Shown here piece after piece: positions 1 to 10,980 of a stretch of DNA of 64,000 bases. This DNA comes from Cacajao melanocephalus. Lineage: Eukaryota > Chordata > Mammalia > Primates > Pitheciidae. The stretch's first letter is position 1, and each line of letters starts with the position of its first letter. Position numbers and translations under genes: made by a program. The stretch covers positions 1 through 64,000 of the forward strand of contig CAUYLG010065978.1 in the NCBI GenBank assembly GCA_963573385.1, written 5' to 3'. The notes under the pieces were generated by a model, which was not told where the DNA came from, did not search any database, and saw only the letters and a program-made list of their open reading frames with translations.

Positions 1-347
1 GCTGGACCTTCCCGGTTCGGCTGTGCTTGCTGTGAAACTCTCAGTCCTCAGCGTTTCCAATTGCTGTTCTCCTTGTGGGGATGGGACCAGCCGAGCCTGA
101 CTCAAAGGGCACCCCGTCCCGTATACTCCACACCGAGAAGCGCTGTGCTGCGGCGCTGGCAAAACAGCCGCGCCGGACAAAAAAGTCGCACTGGTGACCC
201 ATGTGGCTCCTCCGCTGGGAATCTCCCAGTTTGTGGGCAACAAAAATTCGTCTGAAAGTGTGGTGTCCACTCGCTCTCTGCGCTTTCACTGGGAGCTACA
301 ATCCCAAGCTGTTGTTAATCGGCCATCTTGGATCTCTCTCCCATACT
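1..347 (-). mobile_element. L1 5' UTR (5' end of a leftward L1), cut by window edge
   Basis: On the minus strand this begins with a motif like the canonical L1 start (GCCAAGATGGCCG-type, here CCAAGATGGCCGATTAACA near 335) and continues as CpG-containing sequence in the style of older primate or eutherian L1 5' UTRs. The element therefore keeps its true 5' end and its body lies beyond position 1. The 82-codon minus frame here is untranslated leader, not a gene. The subfamily (L1PB or L1MA range) is my guess. Confidence 0.75.
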
Positions 348-394
348 GTATTCTTAATAGCCTTACAAAGTGACATTTGTTAATCCAGTGTCAG

Positions 395-520
395 ATAATG
401 GGGTAAGCCTCAGCAAAGGCAAGTGACTTCCAAGTCTCCCATCGCTAACAAGCACAGAGTTAGGATTCTAACATGACTGCCTTGTCCCCGAAGCCATGTG
501 CTTTAACTCTGCCTCATCCT
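395..520 (-). mobile_element. MIR SINE fragment
   Basis: Matches the inverted tRNA-like head of MIR: a region resembling 'cacagagttaggattctaac' followed by the 'ccatgtgctttaactctgcc' end. Strongly decayed. Confidence 0.65.
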
Positions 521-1596
521 TAACGGGGTAGGCAGCTTTCCAGGAGCCTGCCAAACAAGAAGAGGCCTTTGCCCCGCCAGAGTGGCTAAGCCTGCAGATA
601 CCTCTAGGGAAAGGTCCTCAGGCTGGTGGCCTGATGGTGGGCTAGTGGTGGACTAGTGGGCACAGCAGAGAGCTCCTGTCTGGGCATGGGAACCGTGGTG
701 GCTTAGTCAAGGTGGGTAAACCTGTCTGCTCCTTAAACCAAATCCAGCCACAGTTACCACCCCTCCTCACTCACATACACATACTCCCAGGCTGGTCTTT
801 GAGCTTGCTCGGGGGTGGTATTTGCTGCCAAGCGAGCTGTGGTCTCTGCTCAGCTGGCAAGGAACAGAGGGGTACTTGCCGAGAGTTATCATTTTCTGGG
901 ACACAAAGCTGCCCCTCTTGAGGCTGGCATGGTGCTGTATTCCAGCAGACCACAGCTTTGCAGGCCTGACCCTTTTGTTTCCCCCATGCTTCCTTTCCTT
1001 TTCATCCTCCTGCCCTCTATAACCCATCTGGTCTGCTCCTCCCACCTCTGGCCTCCCATTGCCTTTGCTGTGATCTGGTGGTTACCCAGAGCCAGCCACA
1101 CACTGGCTGGGAAACGGATGGGGCTAACCAGGGGCCCACCTGGCCTCGCTGGTTCGTCTGAGCTCCAGTTGGACCCCAGCCCTGTACTCAGAATCTGCCC
1201 CACAGCCCTGTCCACCCTACACCCTTTCTTTATACTTCTTCCCAGCAACCGTGTCTGAAGACAGGCTCATGTAGCCCCTGGGCATTACCTGCCTTAGTTT
1301 TGACTGGTAGAGCTCTGGTCACAGAACTCAGAAGTCTTTCTGCAGCAGCCCCTTTCTGGCCTGACCCTGGAGTTTGGGGAGGTTTCTGCATGCACTAGCA
1401 GGCATGCGAGCAGAGCATGCCTTAGCTGCTGCTCACAGTAGGAGAAGGAATGATCACACCCCCTGGCTCAGAGTGCCCCCCTTCCCTACTATCTCCACCT
1501 GCCAAAATCAGACCAATCTGATAAGTGTCTGACCAGCCTCCCTTGAGGATGGAGTCCTTAGCACTTTCCAGCCTTGGCGCTTCTGTCACAAGACTG
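521..1596. other. Unique sequence, no gene seen
   Basis: No recognisable repeat or RNA gene. Short frames (up to 147 codons on +, 119 on -) overlap each other and show no domain, signal peptide or splice context. A few G/T-rich short repeats occur near 625-660. Confidence 0.6.
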
Positions 1597-1840
1597 ACCT
1601 CATTTTATTGTGATAACGATCACTCCTCACATCGACAACTCTTCATAGTTAACCAAACCCTCAGATTCATGAGCTCACTTAGCCCTTACCACAGCCTGGT
1701 TAGTCCTGTTGACAGAGGTGAAATGAAGCTTAGGGAGGTGAACTATCTTGCCCAAGGTCACCCAGTTGGAGATGCAGTGGAACCAGGGTTTGAATCTGCC
1801 TGGTTGGACTGCATTACCTTGTGTGCCTCTCAGGAGCTGG
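1597..1840 (-). mobile_element. MIR SINE
   Basis: Near full-length inverted MIR: an internal 'gaaatgaagcttagggaggtg' equivalent of the GAGGAAACTGAGG block, then 'cttgcccaaggtcacccag' (the conserved core) and 'gggtttgaatctgcctgg' (inverted B box). Confidence 0.9.
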
Positions 1841-1954
1841 ACACAGTGCAGGGACCAGAGCTGTGATGGTGCGCAGGGCAGGCACTGGCCCTTGATGTCC
1901 TGAAGCTTTCTTTCCCAGAGAACTAAATGCTGGTTGATCTAAATAGACTCAAAT

Positions 1955-2245
1955 CACCGCCTTCACTCCTCCATTCTTGCTGTTTCTCTCTCTTAAAACT
2001 CTCCTTCAAATTCCTGAAGGCTCAGGGGAAGGCTGCTTTCTCCAAGAAGTCTTTCCCACCTAGTTGTTACTGGACACTCACCCTCTTCTAAGCTTCCACA
2101 GCTGCACAAGCTCACCCTAATGACGTGCAGCCATTACTGTGGCCTGTGTGAGTTGGGTCTACCTGAACATCTCTGCCTCCGCCTTCCCGTTGTCTGCTAA
2201 TGAGTGTCTCCTGGCATAGGCTGGACACTCAGGAACTATGCCTCA
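1955..2245 (+). mobile_element. L2 LINE, 3' region
   Basis: Carries the L2 3'-UTR signature 'ccaagaagtctttcccac' followed by C/T-rich spacer and a degenerate end resembling '..ggctggacactcaggaac'. Typical old divergence. Confidence 0.6.
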
Positions 2246-2407
2246 CAGACTACCCACGGGCTTGAGTTTTCTCAAGAAATGGTCCCAGGTGTCAAATCCC
2301 TGTTACAAATGACATGGGGACCTGGGTGCGTCCTGGATTCCTGAATGACAGCAGACACCTGACTTTTCTCCTCTGGGCCCCAGCATCTCATTAGTAAAAT
2401 GAGAGTG

Positions 2408-2802
2408 TGCTATGGTTTGAATGTGGTTTGTCTTCGCCAAAACTCATGTTGAAATTTAATTGCCTGTGTGGCAGTATTGGGAGGTGGGGCCTAGTCACAA
2501 GTGTTTTGGTCATGGGGGTCTCTCATGAACAGCTTGGTGCCATTCTTACAGTAATGAGTTCTTGCTCTCATGGGTTGTTATAAAATCAAGGTTCCTCCTC
2601 CCATTTGGTTCCTCTTGCACATGCCTGCTCCTGCTCTGACCATCTGCCATATTATGATGTAGTATGAAAGCCCTTGCTAGAAGCCAGGACTACGTCCTTC
2701 AACTTCCCAGCCTGCAAAATTGTAAGCCAAATAAACCTCTTTCCTTTATAAATTATCTAGTCTCCAATATTCTGTTAAAGCAATATGAAATGGACTAAGA
2801 CA
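2408..2802 (+). mobile_element. Solo LTR, ERVL-MaLR (MST type)
   Basis: Starts TGCTATGGTTTGAATG and ends GGACTAAGACA, the TG...CA boundaries of MaLR LTRs. It contains the 'gggaggtggggcc' block and, near the 3' end, 'gccaaataaacctctttcc' with an AATAAA signal. No internal retroviral sequence flanks it, so it is a solo LTR. A second, opposite-strand copy lies at 50784-51564. Confidence 0.9.
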
Positions 2803-2829
2803 GGGTCCCATAGACCAGTGGAATGTTAG

Positions 2830-2940
2830 CCTTGGCAATTATCTCTTCCAATTATCTTGTGCTGCAGGGAAGGAGATGAGACCCAGAGACATTTGCTGGT
2901 TCTCAGAAGAACCAGGACTACAACTCGTCTGGCTTAGGTG
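2830..2940 (-). mobile_element. Possible MIR fragment
   Basis: Weak match to inverted MIR ('gatgagacccagagac' and 'agaaccaggactacaact'). Decayed; could be chance. Confidence 0.4.
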
Positions 2941-2985
2941 ACCTCAATAATCCCTTCTAGGTTTAAATTATTTGATTATCCATAA

Positions 2986-3210
2986 CAGTGGTTCTCAAAT
3001 TGGGGACAATTTTGCTACTTCCCACCCCCAGGAGACATTCAGCAATGCCTAGGAGGCATTTTTAGTTGCCACAAATGGTGTGTGGGGGAGTGGGGGGGGA
3101 TGTTATTGGCATCTAGTGAGTAGAGGCCAGGATGTTGTAAAACATCCTAAAATGTACATGACAACACCACTCCCCAACAATGAATTATCCTTTCTAAAAT
3201 GTCAATAATG
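2986..3210 (+). mobile_element. MER5A DNA transposon, left part
   Basis: Begins with CAGTGGTTCTCAAAT (hAT-Charlie terminal repeat) and contains 'ggcatctagtgagtagaggc', 'aacatcctaaaatg' and 'gaattatcc', all MER5A hallmarks. It is cut near its right end by the L1 inserted at about 3211; the remainder resumes at 6225. Confidence 0.9.
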
Positions 3211-6200
3211 AGAGGACACAGATGATTAACATCAGAAATAAAGGAGGGTACTTCCTACAGATTCCATGGGCATTAAAAGGAAAATAATGAGGTACAACTT
3301 GATAACCTAGATAAAATGGGCCAATTCCTTGAAAGACATAATCTGCCAAAACTCACACAAGAAGAAATGGACAATCTGAATAGGTCTGTTTCTACTAAAG
3401 AAATTGGATCAATAATTAATAATCTTCCAAAACAAAAAGCACCAGACCCTGATGGATTCACTAGTGAATTCTGCCAAACATTTATGAAAGAGATTATACC
3501 AAGTCTCTAAATCTCTTTCAGAACACAGAAGCAGAGGGGATACTTCCAAACTCATTCTGTGAGGCCTATCCTCACCCAACCTCAAACCAGACAAAGACAT
3601 TACAAGAAAATAAGGTTACAGACGAATATTTTTCTTGGACATAGATGCAAACATCTTCAACAAAGTATTAGCAAATTGAATCAAATAATGTATATATAGA
3701 ATTATATACCACAACCAAGTGGGATTTATCTCAGGTATGCAAAACTGATTCAATATTTAAAAATCAATTGATATAATTCATCACATCAGCAGGCTAAAGA
3801 AGAAAAATTACATGGTCATATCAATAGATGTAGAGAAAGTATTTGACAAAATCCAATACCCATTCATGATAAAAGCTCTCAGTAAATAGGAATAGAGGGA
3901 ACTTTGTCAAGTTGATAAATAATAACTACAGAAAACCTACAGTTAACATTACACTTAATGCTAAGAAACTTGAAGCTTTCCCACTAAGATCAGGAACAAA
4001 GCAAGGATGTCCCCTCTTATAATTCCTTTCAACACTGTACTGGAAGTCCTAGCTAACATAATTAAGAAAATGAAATAAAATATATACGGATTGAGAAGGA
4101 AGAAATACATCTTTTTTTCCCACAGATGAAATGATTATCTATGTAGAAAATCTGAAAGAATTGTCAAAAAACTCCTGGAACTAATAAACAATTATAACAA
4201 ATTTGTAGGATACAAGATTAATATATAAAAGTCAGTCACTTGCCTATATACCAGCAATGACGATGGCGAACAAGTAGAATGTGAAATTAAAAACATAATA
4301 CCATTTACATTAACACCAAAAATATGAAATATTTAGGCATAAATCTAACAAAATATGCACAAGATATATACGAGAAAAACTACACAACTCATAAAATATA
4401 AGAATAAATAAATGGAAAGATACCCCATGTTCATAGATAGGAAGACAGTATTTTCAAGATGGCAGGTTTTCCCAACTTAGTCTACATATTCAACACAATC
4501 CTAATCAAAATCGCACCCAGTTATTTTGTGAATATCAACAAACTGATTCTAAAGTTTATATGGAGAGGCAAAAGACTGAATAGTGAACACAATATTGAAG
4601 GAGAAGAATAAAGTTAAAGGAATGACAGTACTCAATTCCAAGACTTATTATAAAATGACAGTAATCAAGACAGTGTGGTGTTAGTGAAAGACAAACAGAT
4701 CAAATGGAACAGAAAAGGGTGCCCAGAAATAGACTCACACAAATGTAGTCAACTAATCTTTGACATGGGCACTATGGTTGTCGTTTCAATAAATAGTGCT
4801 TGAACAAATGGTCCTTCACATGTAAAATAAGGAATCTAGCTACAGACCTTATATCCTTCACAAAAACTAAGACAAAATGAATCACAGCCCTAAATGTAAA
4901 ACACAAAACTATGAAACTCCTAGAGGGTAACATGGGAGAAAATTGAGATGGCTTTCAGTTTGGTGGCGACTTTTTAGAGAGAGTACCAAAAGCATGACCC
5001 ATAAAAGAAAGAATTGATAAGCTGGACTTCATTAAAATAAAGAGTCTGCTCTGTGAGGGATACTGCCAAGAGAATGAAAAGATAAACCACAGATTGGGAG
5101 AAAATATTTGCAAAAGACTGATAAAAGACAGTTATCAAATATATATATATATATATATATATACACTTTTAAAATTCAATAATAAGGAAACAAACAACTT
5201 GATTAAAAAATGGGCCAAAGGCCTAAATAGACAACTCATCAATGAATGTACAGATGGCAAGTATATAAAAAGATGCTCCACATCATATATCATCAGGCAA
5301 ATGTGAATTAAAATGACAATGAGATACCACTCAACTATCAGAAGGGCAAAAATCCAGAACATTGACAATGCCCAATGCTGGAGAGGATGTGGTGCAAGAG
5401 GAACTCTCATTCATTGCTGGTGGGAATGCAAAATGGTACAGCCACTTTGGAAGACAGTTAGGTCTTACAAAATTAAACACACTCTCACCATGTGATCCAG
5501 CAATCACACTCCTTGGTACTTACCCAAAAAGTCGAAAACTTATGTCCATATGAAAACCTGCAGGCAGACATTTATAACAACTCTATTCATAATTGACAGA
5601 ACTTGGAAGCAACCAAGATGTCCTTCAGTAGATGAATAGCTAAATGAACTATGGTATATCCAGCCAATGGAATATTACTCAGCACTAAAAGGAAATGGGC
5701 TATCAAGCCATGAAAAGACATGATGGAAACTGAAATGCATTATTGCTAAGTGAAAGATGCCAATCTGAAAAGATTACTTATTGTGTAATTCCAACTATAT
5801 GACATTCTGGAAAAGGCAACAAAACTATGGAAACAATAAAAAGATCAGTAGTGGCCAGGTATTATGGGGAGGGAGGAGTGAATAGGTGGAGCAGAGATGA
5901 TTTTTAGGGTAGTGAAACAATCTGTATGATACTATAATGGTAGACACATTTAGTTGACTACATTAGGGTTCATCACCAAGAGTGACTGCTAATGTAGTCA
6001 ACTCATCTTTGGACTTTGGGTGATGTGTCAATGAAGGTTCATCGGTTGTAATGATGGACACGTGTCTCAGTAAAGGTTCATCAGCTGTAACAAATGAACC
6101 ACTCTGGTGGGAGATGTTGATAACAAGGGAGGCTGTGCCTGTGTCAGGCAGCGGGTGTATAAGAACTCCATACCTTCCTCTCAATGTTGCCCTAAAACTG

Positions 6201-6224
6201 CGCTAAGAAAAAATAAAGTCCTAT
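3211..6224 (+). pseudogene. 5'-truncated L1M LINE with dead ORF2
   Basis: A 3-kb L1 copy starting inside ORF2 and ending with an L1M-type 3' UTR and AATAAAGTCC tail near 6215. ORF2 remnants are readable: 'KAPDPDGFTSEFCQTF' (reverse-transcriptase fingers) at about 3440-3485, a nucleotide match to the DAEKAFDKIQ region near 3820-3860, the GT-QGCPL region near 3995-4015, and 'HCWWECKMVQPLWKTV' near 5415-5470, in different frames with many stops. It is flanked by a degenerate 16-bp TSD (3196-3211 and 6225-6240) inside MER5A. The 3' UTR has a local duplication near 6015-6095. It is non-functional. Confidence 0.92.
5139..5163. repeat. (AT)n microsatellite
   Basis: About twelve AT dinucleotides inside the L1. 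Likely length-variable. Confidence 0.95.
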
Positions 6225-6262
6225 GAAAAGGTCAATAGTGTTGAGAAACTCTAGTCTACACG
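6225..6262 (+). mobile_element. MER5A, right end
   Basis: 'gtcaatagtgttgagaaact' continues MER5A exactly where the left part stopped, after the duplicated target. Shows that the L1 landed in MER5A. Confidence 0.8.
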
Positions 6263-7315
6263 AAGGAAAATTACTATTTTCTCAAAAATTCCTCCTTGTG
6301 ATATCTGTGGCCTTTTCCAGCGTGGTCTGAAGCAGCCTCAGTTTGCTTCTTAGGAACAGATGGTGCCTCACTGGGTTTTCCTCTTGGGTTAACTTTTCCT
6401 TCCCCTGCATCGGGCTCCTGGGAGCCTCTCCCAAATCCACATGGCTTCCTGCTGACATGCTAAGGGGCCTAGATGGGGACACTGCTCTGTTATGGGTGGT
6501 AGTGGGGAGGGGGACCTACTGCCTAAAAACTAGCTGTCTGCCTGGAATCCCTGCCTTTCTCCTTTCTTTGTGTGCATTGGGTGGATGATCAGGGCTCAGT
6601 TACCCCAGTAGCACCTAGGTTTCTCCTTTCTTGTCAGCCACTCCTGAGCCCTCCCCTGGATGTGTAGAGCCCCTGAGTGCCCTCTGCCCTTGGCACACCA
6701 CTGCTGGCTGGACTGCTGGCTGGACACCTGGCCTTGGCTTCTGCAGCTCTCAGATCATGGGGGTTGGGATGGGGTGGGGTCATAGTCCAGGGAGGCAGAT
6801 GGGACTCTGGAGGAAACCTGACTGCTGGTGGCAAAGGAGGTTGCAAGGGGTCATTCCCCAGAACTGGGCACAGGCCTAGTAATCTGCTCCCTTCTCTTAA
6901 GCAACACTCCTCTGGGAGGTCATCGCCCATTTCTGCCCTCAGCATCACGTGGGGCCCAGGCCTCTTCTCTGCCTGCAGCTGGGACCAGGAAGCCAGGAAC
7001 AGGAAACAAGGCCTGGTTTCCTTCTGGTTGGTGGTGTCTTACCCCCGCCATTCCTTCCTCTGCTTGCTACTTTTTTTACTAGCTGACCCAAAGGCCCCAC
7101 TCCTCGTAGTACTGATTTATAGGGACTGAACTTCCAGCGAAACACTGCGATACGGGGCCTGCTGGTGGACTCTTTACCTCGCCAACTAATGCTACTGACC
7201 ACGTTTCACTGAAGGTTGAACAGTTACATGGAATTTTGCTAGACATCTAATGGTTCACTTTTATGGAAAAGAATACAATTTCATAGCATGAGCAGTTGTC
7301 CTGGGGCTCAGGAAA
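6263..7315. other. Unique sequence, no gene seen
   Basis: GC-rich, no recognised repeat. Frames of up to 150 codons overlap on both strands and look like chance ORFs in GC-rich DNA. Confidence 0.6.
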
Positions 7316-7319
7316 TATG

Positions 7320-7480
7320 GTTTGTGGAAATACAGAAGAAAAGTCAAGACACTGGATTCTCTGCCCAGCTCCAGAGAGTGGTTCTCATCCTCTTTCTGAG
7401 CCTGGTTTTCTCACTTGTAAAACAAAGAGTTTAGCTCTGCAGGTTTCGAACGGCCCTCTGGCTTTGCATCTTAGGCACTT
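7320..7480 (+). mobile_element. Degenerate MIR-like SINE
   Basis: Contains 'ctgagcctggttttctcac' followed by 'ttgtaaaac', the MIR CCTCAGTTTCCTCATCTGTAAAA block in sense orientation. The rest is poorly preserved; MIR3-like. Confidence 0.5.
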
Positions 7481-7589
7481 GTCACATCCTTCCAATGGTG
7501 ATGATGGTTCAGACCAGACTACTGCTCTGAGTCAAACGTGCAGACAAGTGAGAGTGGCAGTCACTTCCAGAGGCAAAAGGATGTTACTA

Positions 7590-7820
7590 TGCACACAGTG
7601 GGTTTGAAAGCAGTTGAGCCTGGGTTCACATCTCAACTTTCCACTTATTCTCTGTTACCCAGGCAGGCTTCTCCATTCCTCTGTGCTTCAGTCTCTTCAT
7701 CTATAAGGGAGAGACTTAGGATTGCCTTAAGGATTAAAAGTCAAAGGAGGTCTGAACATAAAGCCTCTAGTAGAGTGCATGAGTAAGTACTTCATTGTGA
7801 CTACTGCTAATCATCATCAC
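7590..7820 (+). mobile_element. MIR SINE
   Basis: Sense MIR from the head ('gcctgggttcacatctcaac', B-box region) through 'ctgtgcttcagtctcttcat' and 'gattaaaag' to a tail near 'gagtaagtacttcattg'. Confidence 0.9.
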
Positions 7821-9085
7821 AGGCCAAAGAGTGCATTTGCCCTGACCCTGTATTTTGCTCTGTGCGCAAGCAGGAAGGTGAGCCCTGCCCATGTGCTCGG
7901 CAGCCTCCCGTGTGGAGGGAGATCGGCCTCGGCATATAAAACACCAGGAACGAGCAGGACCCTGCAGACTCAAGCTCTAACAATGATGTCCGAGGGCCTC
8001 TGTCCCTTGGAAAGGAGGCAGACACAGAACAACTATCTCAGGTTGGGGCTGGCTAAGACAGTCAAGAGCAAATAGCAAATTTCTGTATTAAAAAGGAGAT
8101 CAGAGAAGGCTCAAGAGACATAATTTGACTTTAGGCATTTTGACCATTTCTCTACACCCTACCCTTTTTCAGAGGGTCACTGTGAGGCCAAGAGGAAGCC
8201 CCTCCTGCCTGCTTCCCATGCTCTGAGAGGGAAGACATGGGCTCAGTTTCCCTGATGCTTCTGAATGACTGAGTGCCCAGCCAGGACAGCGCTCCCTGTT
8301 TGCCAACCCTACTATCACCAGCACGGACTTCCCAAACCCTTCCTAGTCTGGGAGAGTCCTGGAAAATTCCCAAGGCATGTGCTGGAATAAGGAATAAGGG
8401 TGAAGGATAAGCCAGAGGAGGCCCCTTGGCTGTGTTCCTCCTATGTTGCAGAACTTGGCTGTGCCTGTGATGCAATTCAATGGTTGTGCTCCCCCTTGGA
8501 CCCCTCTCCATCCCACTCGGCCCGTCCAAGCCTGTTATTCCCTGACTTTCTAACAAGCGCCCAAATGAATGCAGGCTGAAAGGCCTTCGGGGCCCAAGGT
8601 CTAGAAATGAGCTATTAGTGGATTTCAAGGCCCAGATTTGACTGCAAAGCTGCAGTCAGCTAGCCCCCAATTCTTAGGCCCTGTCACAGCTAATCCGCCC
8701 CTTACCAGCTGGTAGGAGGAGGCTGCCCTACACTCAGCCACACAGACTTCAGAGCCACCTGCCTGTCTCCTGCAAGGAAGTAAAATGTGTAATGACAACT
8801 GCGTTTACAGCGCTGCCCTGGATTGTGGATCCAGATGCTCTGAAATCACTCTTGGCTGTAATGTTTGCAGTGGCACATCTGCTTAAAAATGAGAAAACAT
8901 GGTCTTTAGCCAAGAGGGAAGGCAAAAATGTTGGTCCTTTTCTGGCTCGTACCAACATCCAGGCTTCCATATCTACATCTGTTTCTACAAAGTGGGAAAA
9001 AATGGTGTGGTATCAGGATTTGAAACTAGGAGCTGGTGGTGGTAGGAAAAGAGGAAACTGATAAAAATGCAACAAGGTGTGGGCT
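7821..9085. other. Unique sequence, no gene seen
   Basis: No repeat or RNA gene recognised. A 158-codon minus frame (8152-8628) has no recognisable domain. Confidence 0.55.
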
Positions 9086-9089
9086 GCGT

Positions 9090-9215
9090 GTGTTGTTTCC
9101 TCACGGGTGACTTGGTTAAGTTAGCCAGCTTGTCTGAGCTTCGGAAGGGGCTGCTAGGAGGATCAAATACGATCATGTTTGTAAAGTACTTAGCATTACA
9201 TACACTGGCTTCCTT
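9090..9215 (+). mobile_element. MIR SINE fragment with internal deletion
   Basis: 'gtgacttggttaagttagc' then 'gtctgagcttc', then 'ggaggatcaaatacgatcatg' and 'aaagtacttagca': sense MIR with the central block shortened. Confidence 0.75.
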
Positions 9216-9980
9216 CCATTTTTCTGGAAGGAAGGAGAGAAGGACAGAGGGAGTGAAGAAAGAAAATGGTGATCCCTTCCAAGGACAGGCAAACATGTCC
9301 CAGTGGACATCAGAAGTGTAAAATTGTGTTTTTGCAGGCTCCAGAGTAACTTTCTTGTGACATTTGGGGTTTTAATGGATTCCAGAAACCTGAAAGTTTC
9401 TCTGCAGTCAGAACAGGAGGTTTAACTTTTGTCCTTTATGAGAAAAAATAAAGATGCACTCACTAATCTCTTCATTCACTGGAAATAGGTGGGAAACAAT
9501 GAGAAATGGGCTCAAAAAAGCAAATGTGAAATGTGCTGTTTTAAAATACTAGCAACCAACAGAGTGTTGCAAAATGTGGCTGGAATCAATAACAAAACTT
9601 TTGGAGCCGAACCATTGAAATTGATGCTTTATCAAGGGTAAAATGCTGGGAAGTTCCAATTTCGGAGGCCTGAGGTGAGTTTGGACTTCCTTTAGTACCT
9701 TGAGTTCAGGGAGAGGAGGTGCACTTGTCAGAAAGGGGTAGGAAGTGAACCTGATTGCTGAAGAAACACCATTTCCTTGTTCATTTCTCTTGAATTCCTA
9801 CCTGATGTGGAATGAGGAAAAGGGAGTTATTTTACAGAAAACCTCAATGTGGAGCAACTCAGAAGTCCCCAAGCACCACTGGCATTTGGTATCTAGAGAG
9901 ACAGGCTCATTCTTCAATTTAAAATGACATGAATTCCTGAACTAGATGTTTTATGAAGCCAAGGCCTGTGTTGACTTTGG
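9216..9980. other. Unique sequence, no gene seen
   Basis: Starts with a purine-rich patch (9225-9265). Otherwise AT-moderate DNA with no recognised repeat or gene. Confidence 0.5.
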
Positions 9981-9984
9981 ATAT

Positions 9985-10045
9985 CACTATTTCCAGAGCC
10001 TAACCTAGCGTCTGACATATGCCTGGTAAACACTTTTCAGTGAAG
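9985..10045 (+). mobile_element. Possible L2 3' end
   Basis: 'agcctaacctagcgtctgac' and 'cctggtaaacacttttcag' resemble the L2 3' tail (CTAGCACAGTGCCTGGCACA...AATAAATG). Short and weak. Confidence 0.4.
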
Positions 10046-10105
10046 AAAGGAAGGGCAGAAGGAAGAGAAAATGAGGTCATGGTTGGGACTCTGCAGACTC
10101 TAAAG

Positions 10106-10455
10106 CAGGGGTCCCCAACCCTGTGTCATGGACTGGTACATGTCCATGGCCTGTTAGGAACTGGGCCTCACAGCAGGAGCTGAGCGGTGGGCAAGTGAGC
10201 GAGCATCACTGCCTGAGCTCCACCTTCTGTCTTAGCAGCAGCAGCGTTAGATTCTCATAGGAGCAGGAACCCTGTTGTGAACTGCACATGCGAGGGATCT
10301 AGGTTGCATGCTCCTTATGAGAATCTAACACCTGATGATCTGAGGTGGAACAGTTTTATCCCTAAACCATCCCCTCCACCCCTCTTACCCTGGACTGCGG
10401 AAAAATTGTCTTCCACCAGACTGGTACCTGGTGCCAAAAAGGTTGGGAACCACTG
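10106..10455 (+). mobile_element. MER1 non-autonomous hAT-Charlie transposon, complete
   Basis: Starts CAGGGGTCCCCAACC and ends GGTTGGGAACCACTG, which are inverse complements of each other, and has the MER1 internal palindrome (ATTCTCATAGGAGC ... GCTCCTTATGAGAAT). An 8-bp target duplication flanks it (CTCTAAAG at 10098-10105, CTCTGAAG at 10456-10463), as expected for hAT elements. It carries no transposase. Confidence 0.95.
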
Positions 10456-10839
10456 CTCTGAAGCATGGTCCAGATGGCGGGGACATCACTCTACTCAAGT
10501 GCTATCTGCCTAGAAACAGACAAGAATTTTGAACTGTGAGACTTCACCTTCCCCAGCTTGGTAAGTGTCCACAGTCATTTTTGTAAAAGCTGAGATATTC
10601 ATCCTCATTTGTGGGTAAACTGGAGACTCTTCATCCCTACAGTCCCTTCTTGGGTCCTCACCCTGGACTCTGCCCACAAGCATCACAGAGCAGGCAGAGA
10701 AAGGTTTGATGCTTCTGGAAAGATTCCCCTAACTGGTCCCCTTCTTTCCTCCCTTCCTCCTTCCCTCAAATGAATTAGGCTCATCCTCTATCTAATTAGG
10801 CTTCCCCCATAAGAACTCCATGTCATTGAATCGTCTCTT

Positions 10840-10980
10840 AAAGTGTTCATTCCTCCGACCTTGAGGGTAGGAACTGTCCTACATATATTTCATTTATACA
10901 CATACATGTACACATATATACAAAACCATTCATATTGAGTTGGTTCTCAATAAAGTTTTTCTAAATGAATGGACAGATAT
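10840..10980 (+). mobile_element. L2 3' end with internal AT/CA-rich expansion
   Basis: 'ccttgagggtaggaactgtcc' matches the L2 CTTGAGGGCAGGGACTGTGTC block. After a CATATA-rich patch (10880-10925), the tail 'ttctcaataaag...aaatgaatgga' follows. Confidence 0.6.

Noticed and set aside
3316..3510. Reverse-transcriptase-like peptide as a live gene
   Set aside because: It is a fragment of dead L1 ORF2 with stops and frameshifts throughout.
7590..7820. tRNA-like A and B boxes
   Set aside because: These belong to the tRNA-derived head of MIR. No cloverleaf can be completed here or at the other MIR heads.
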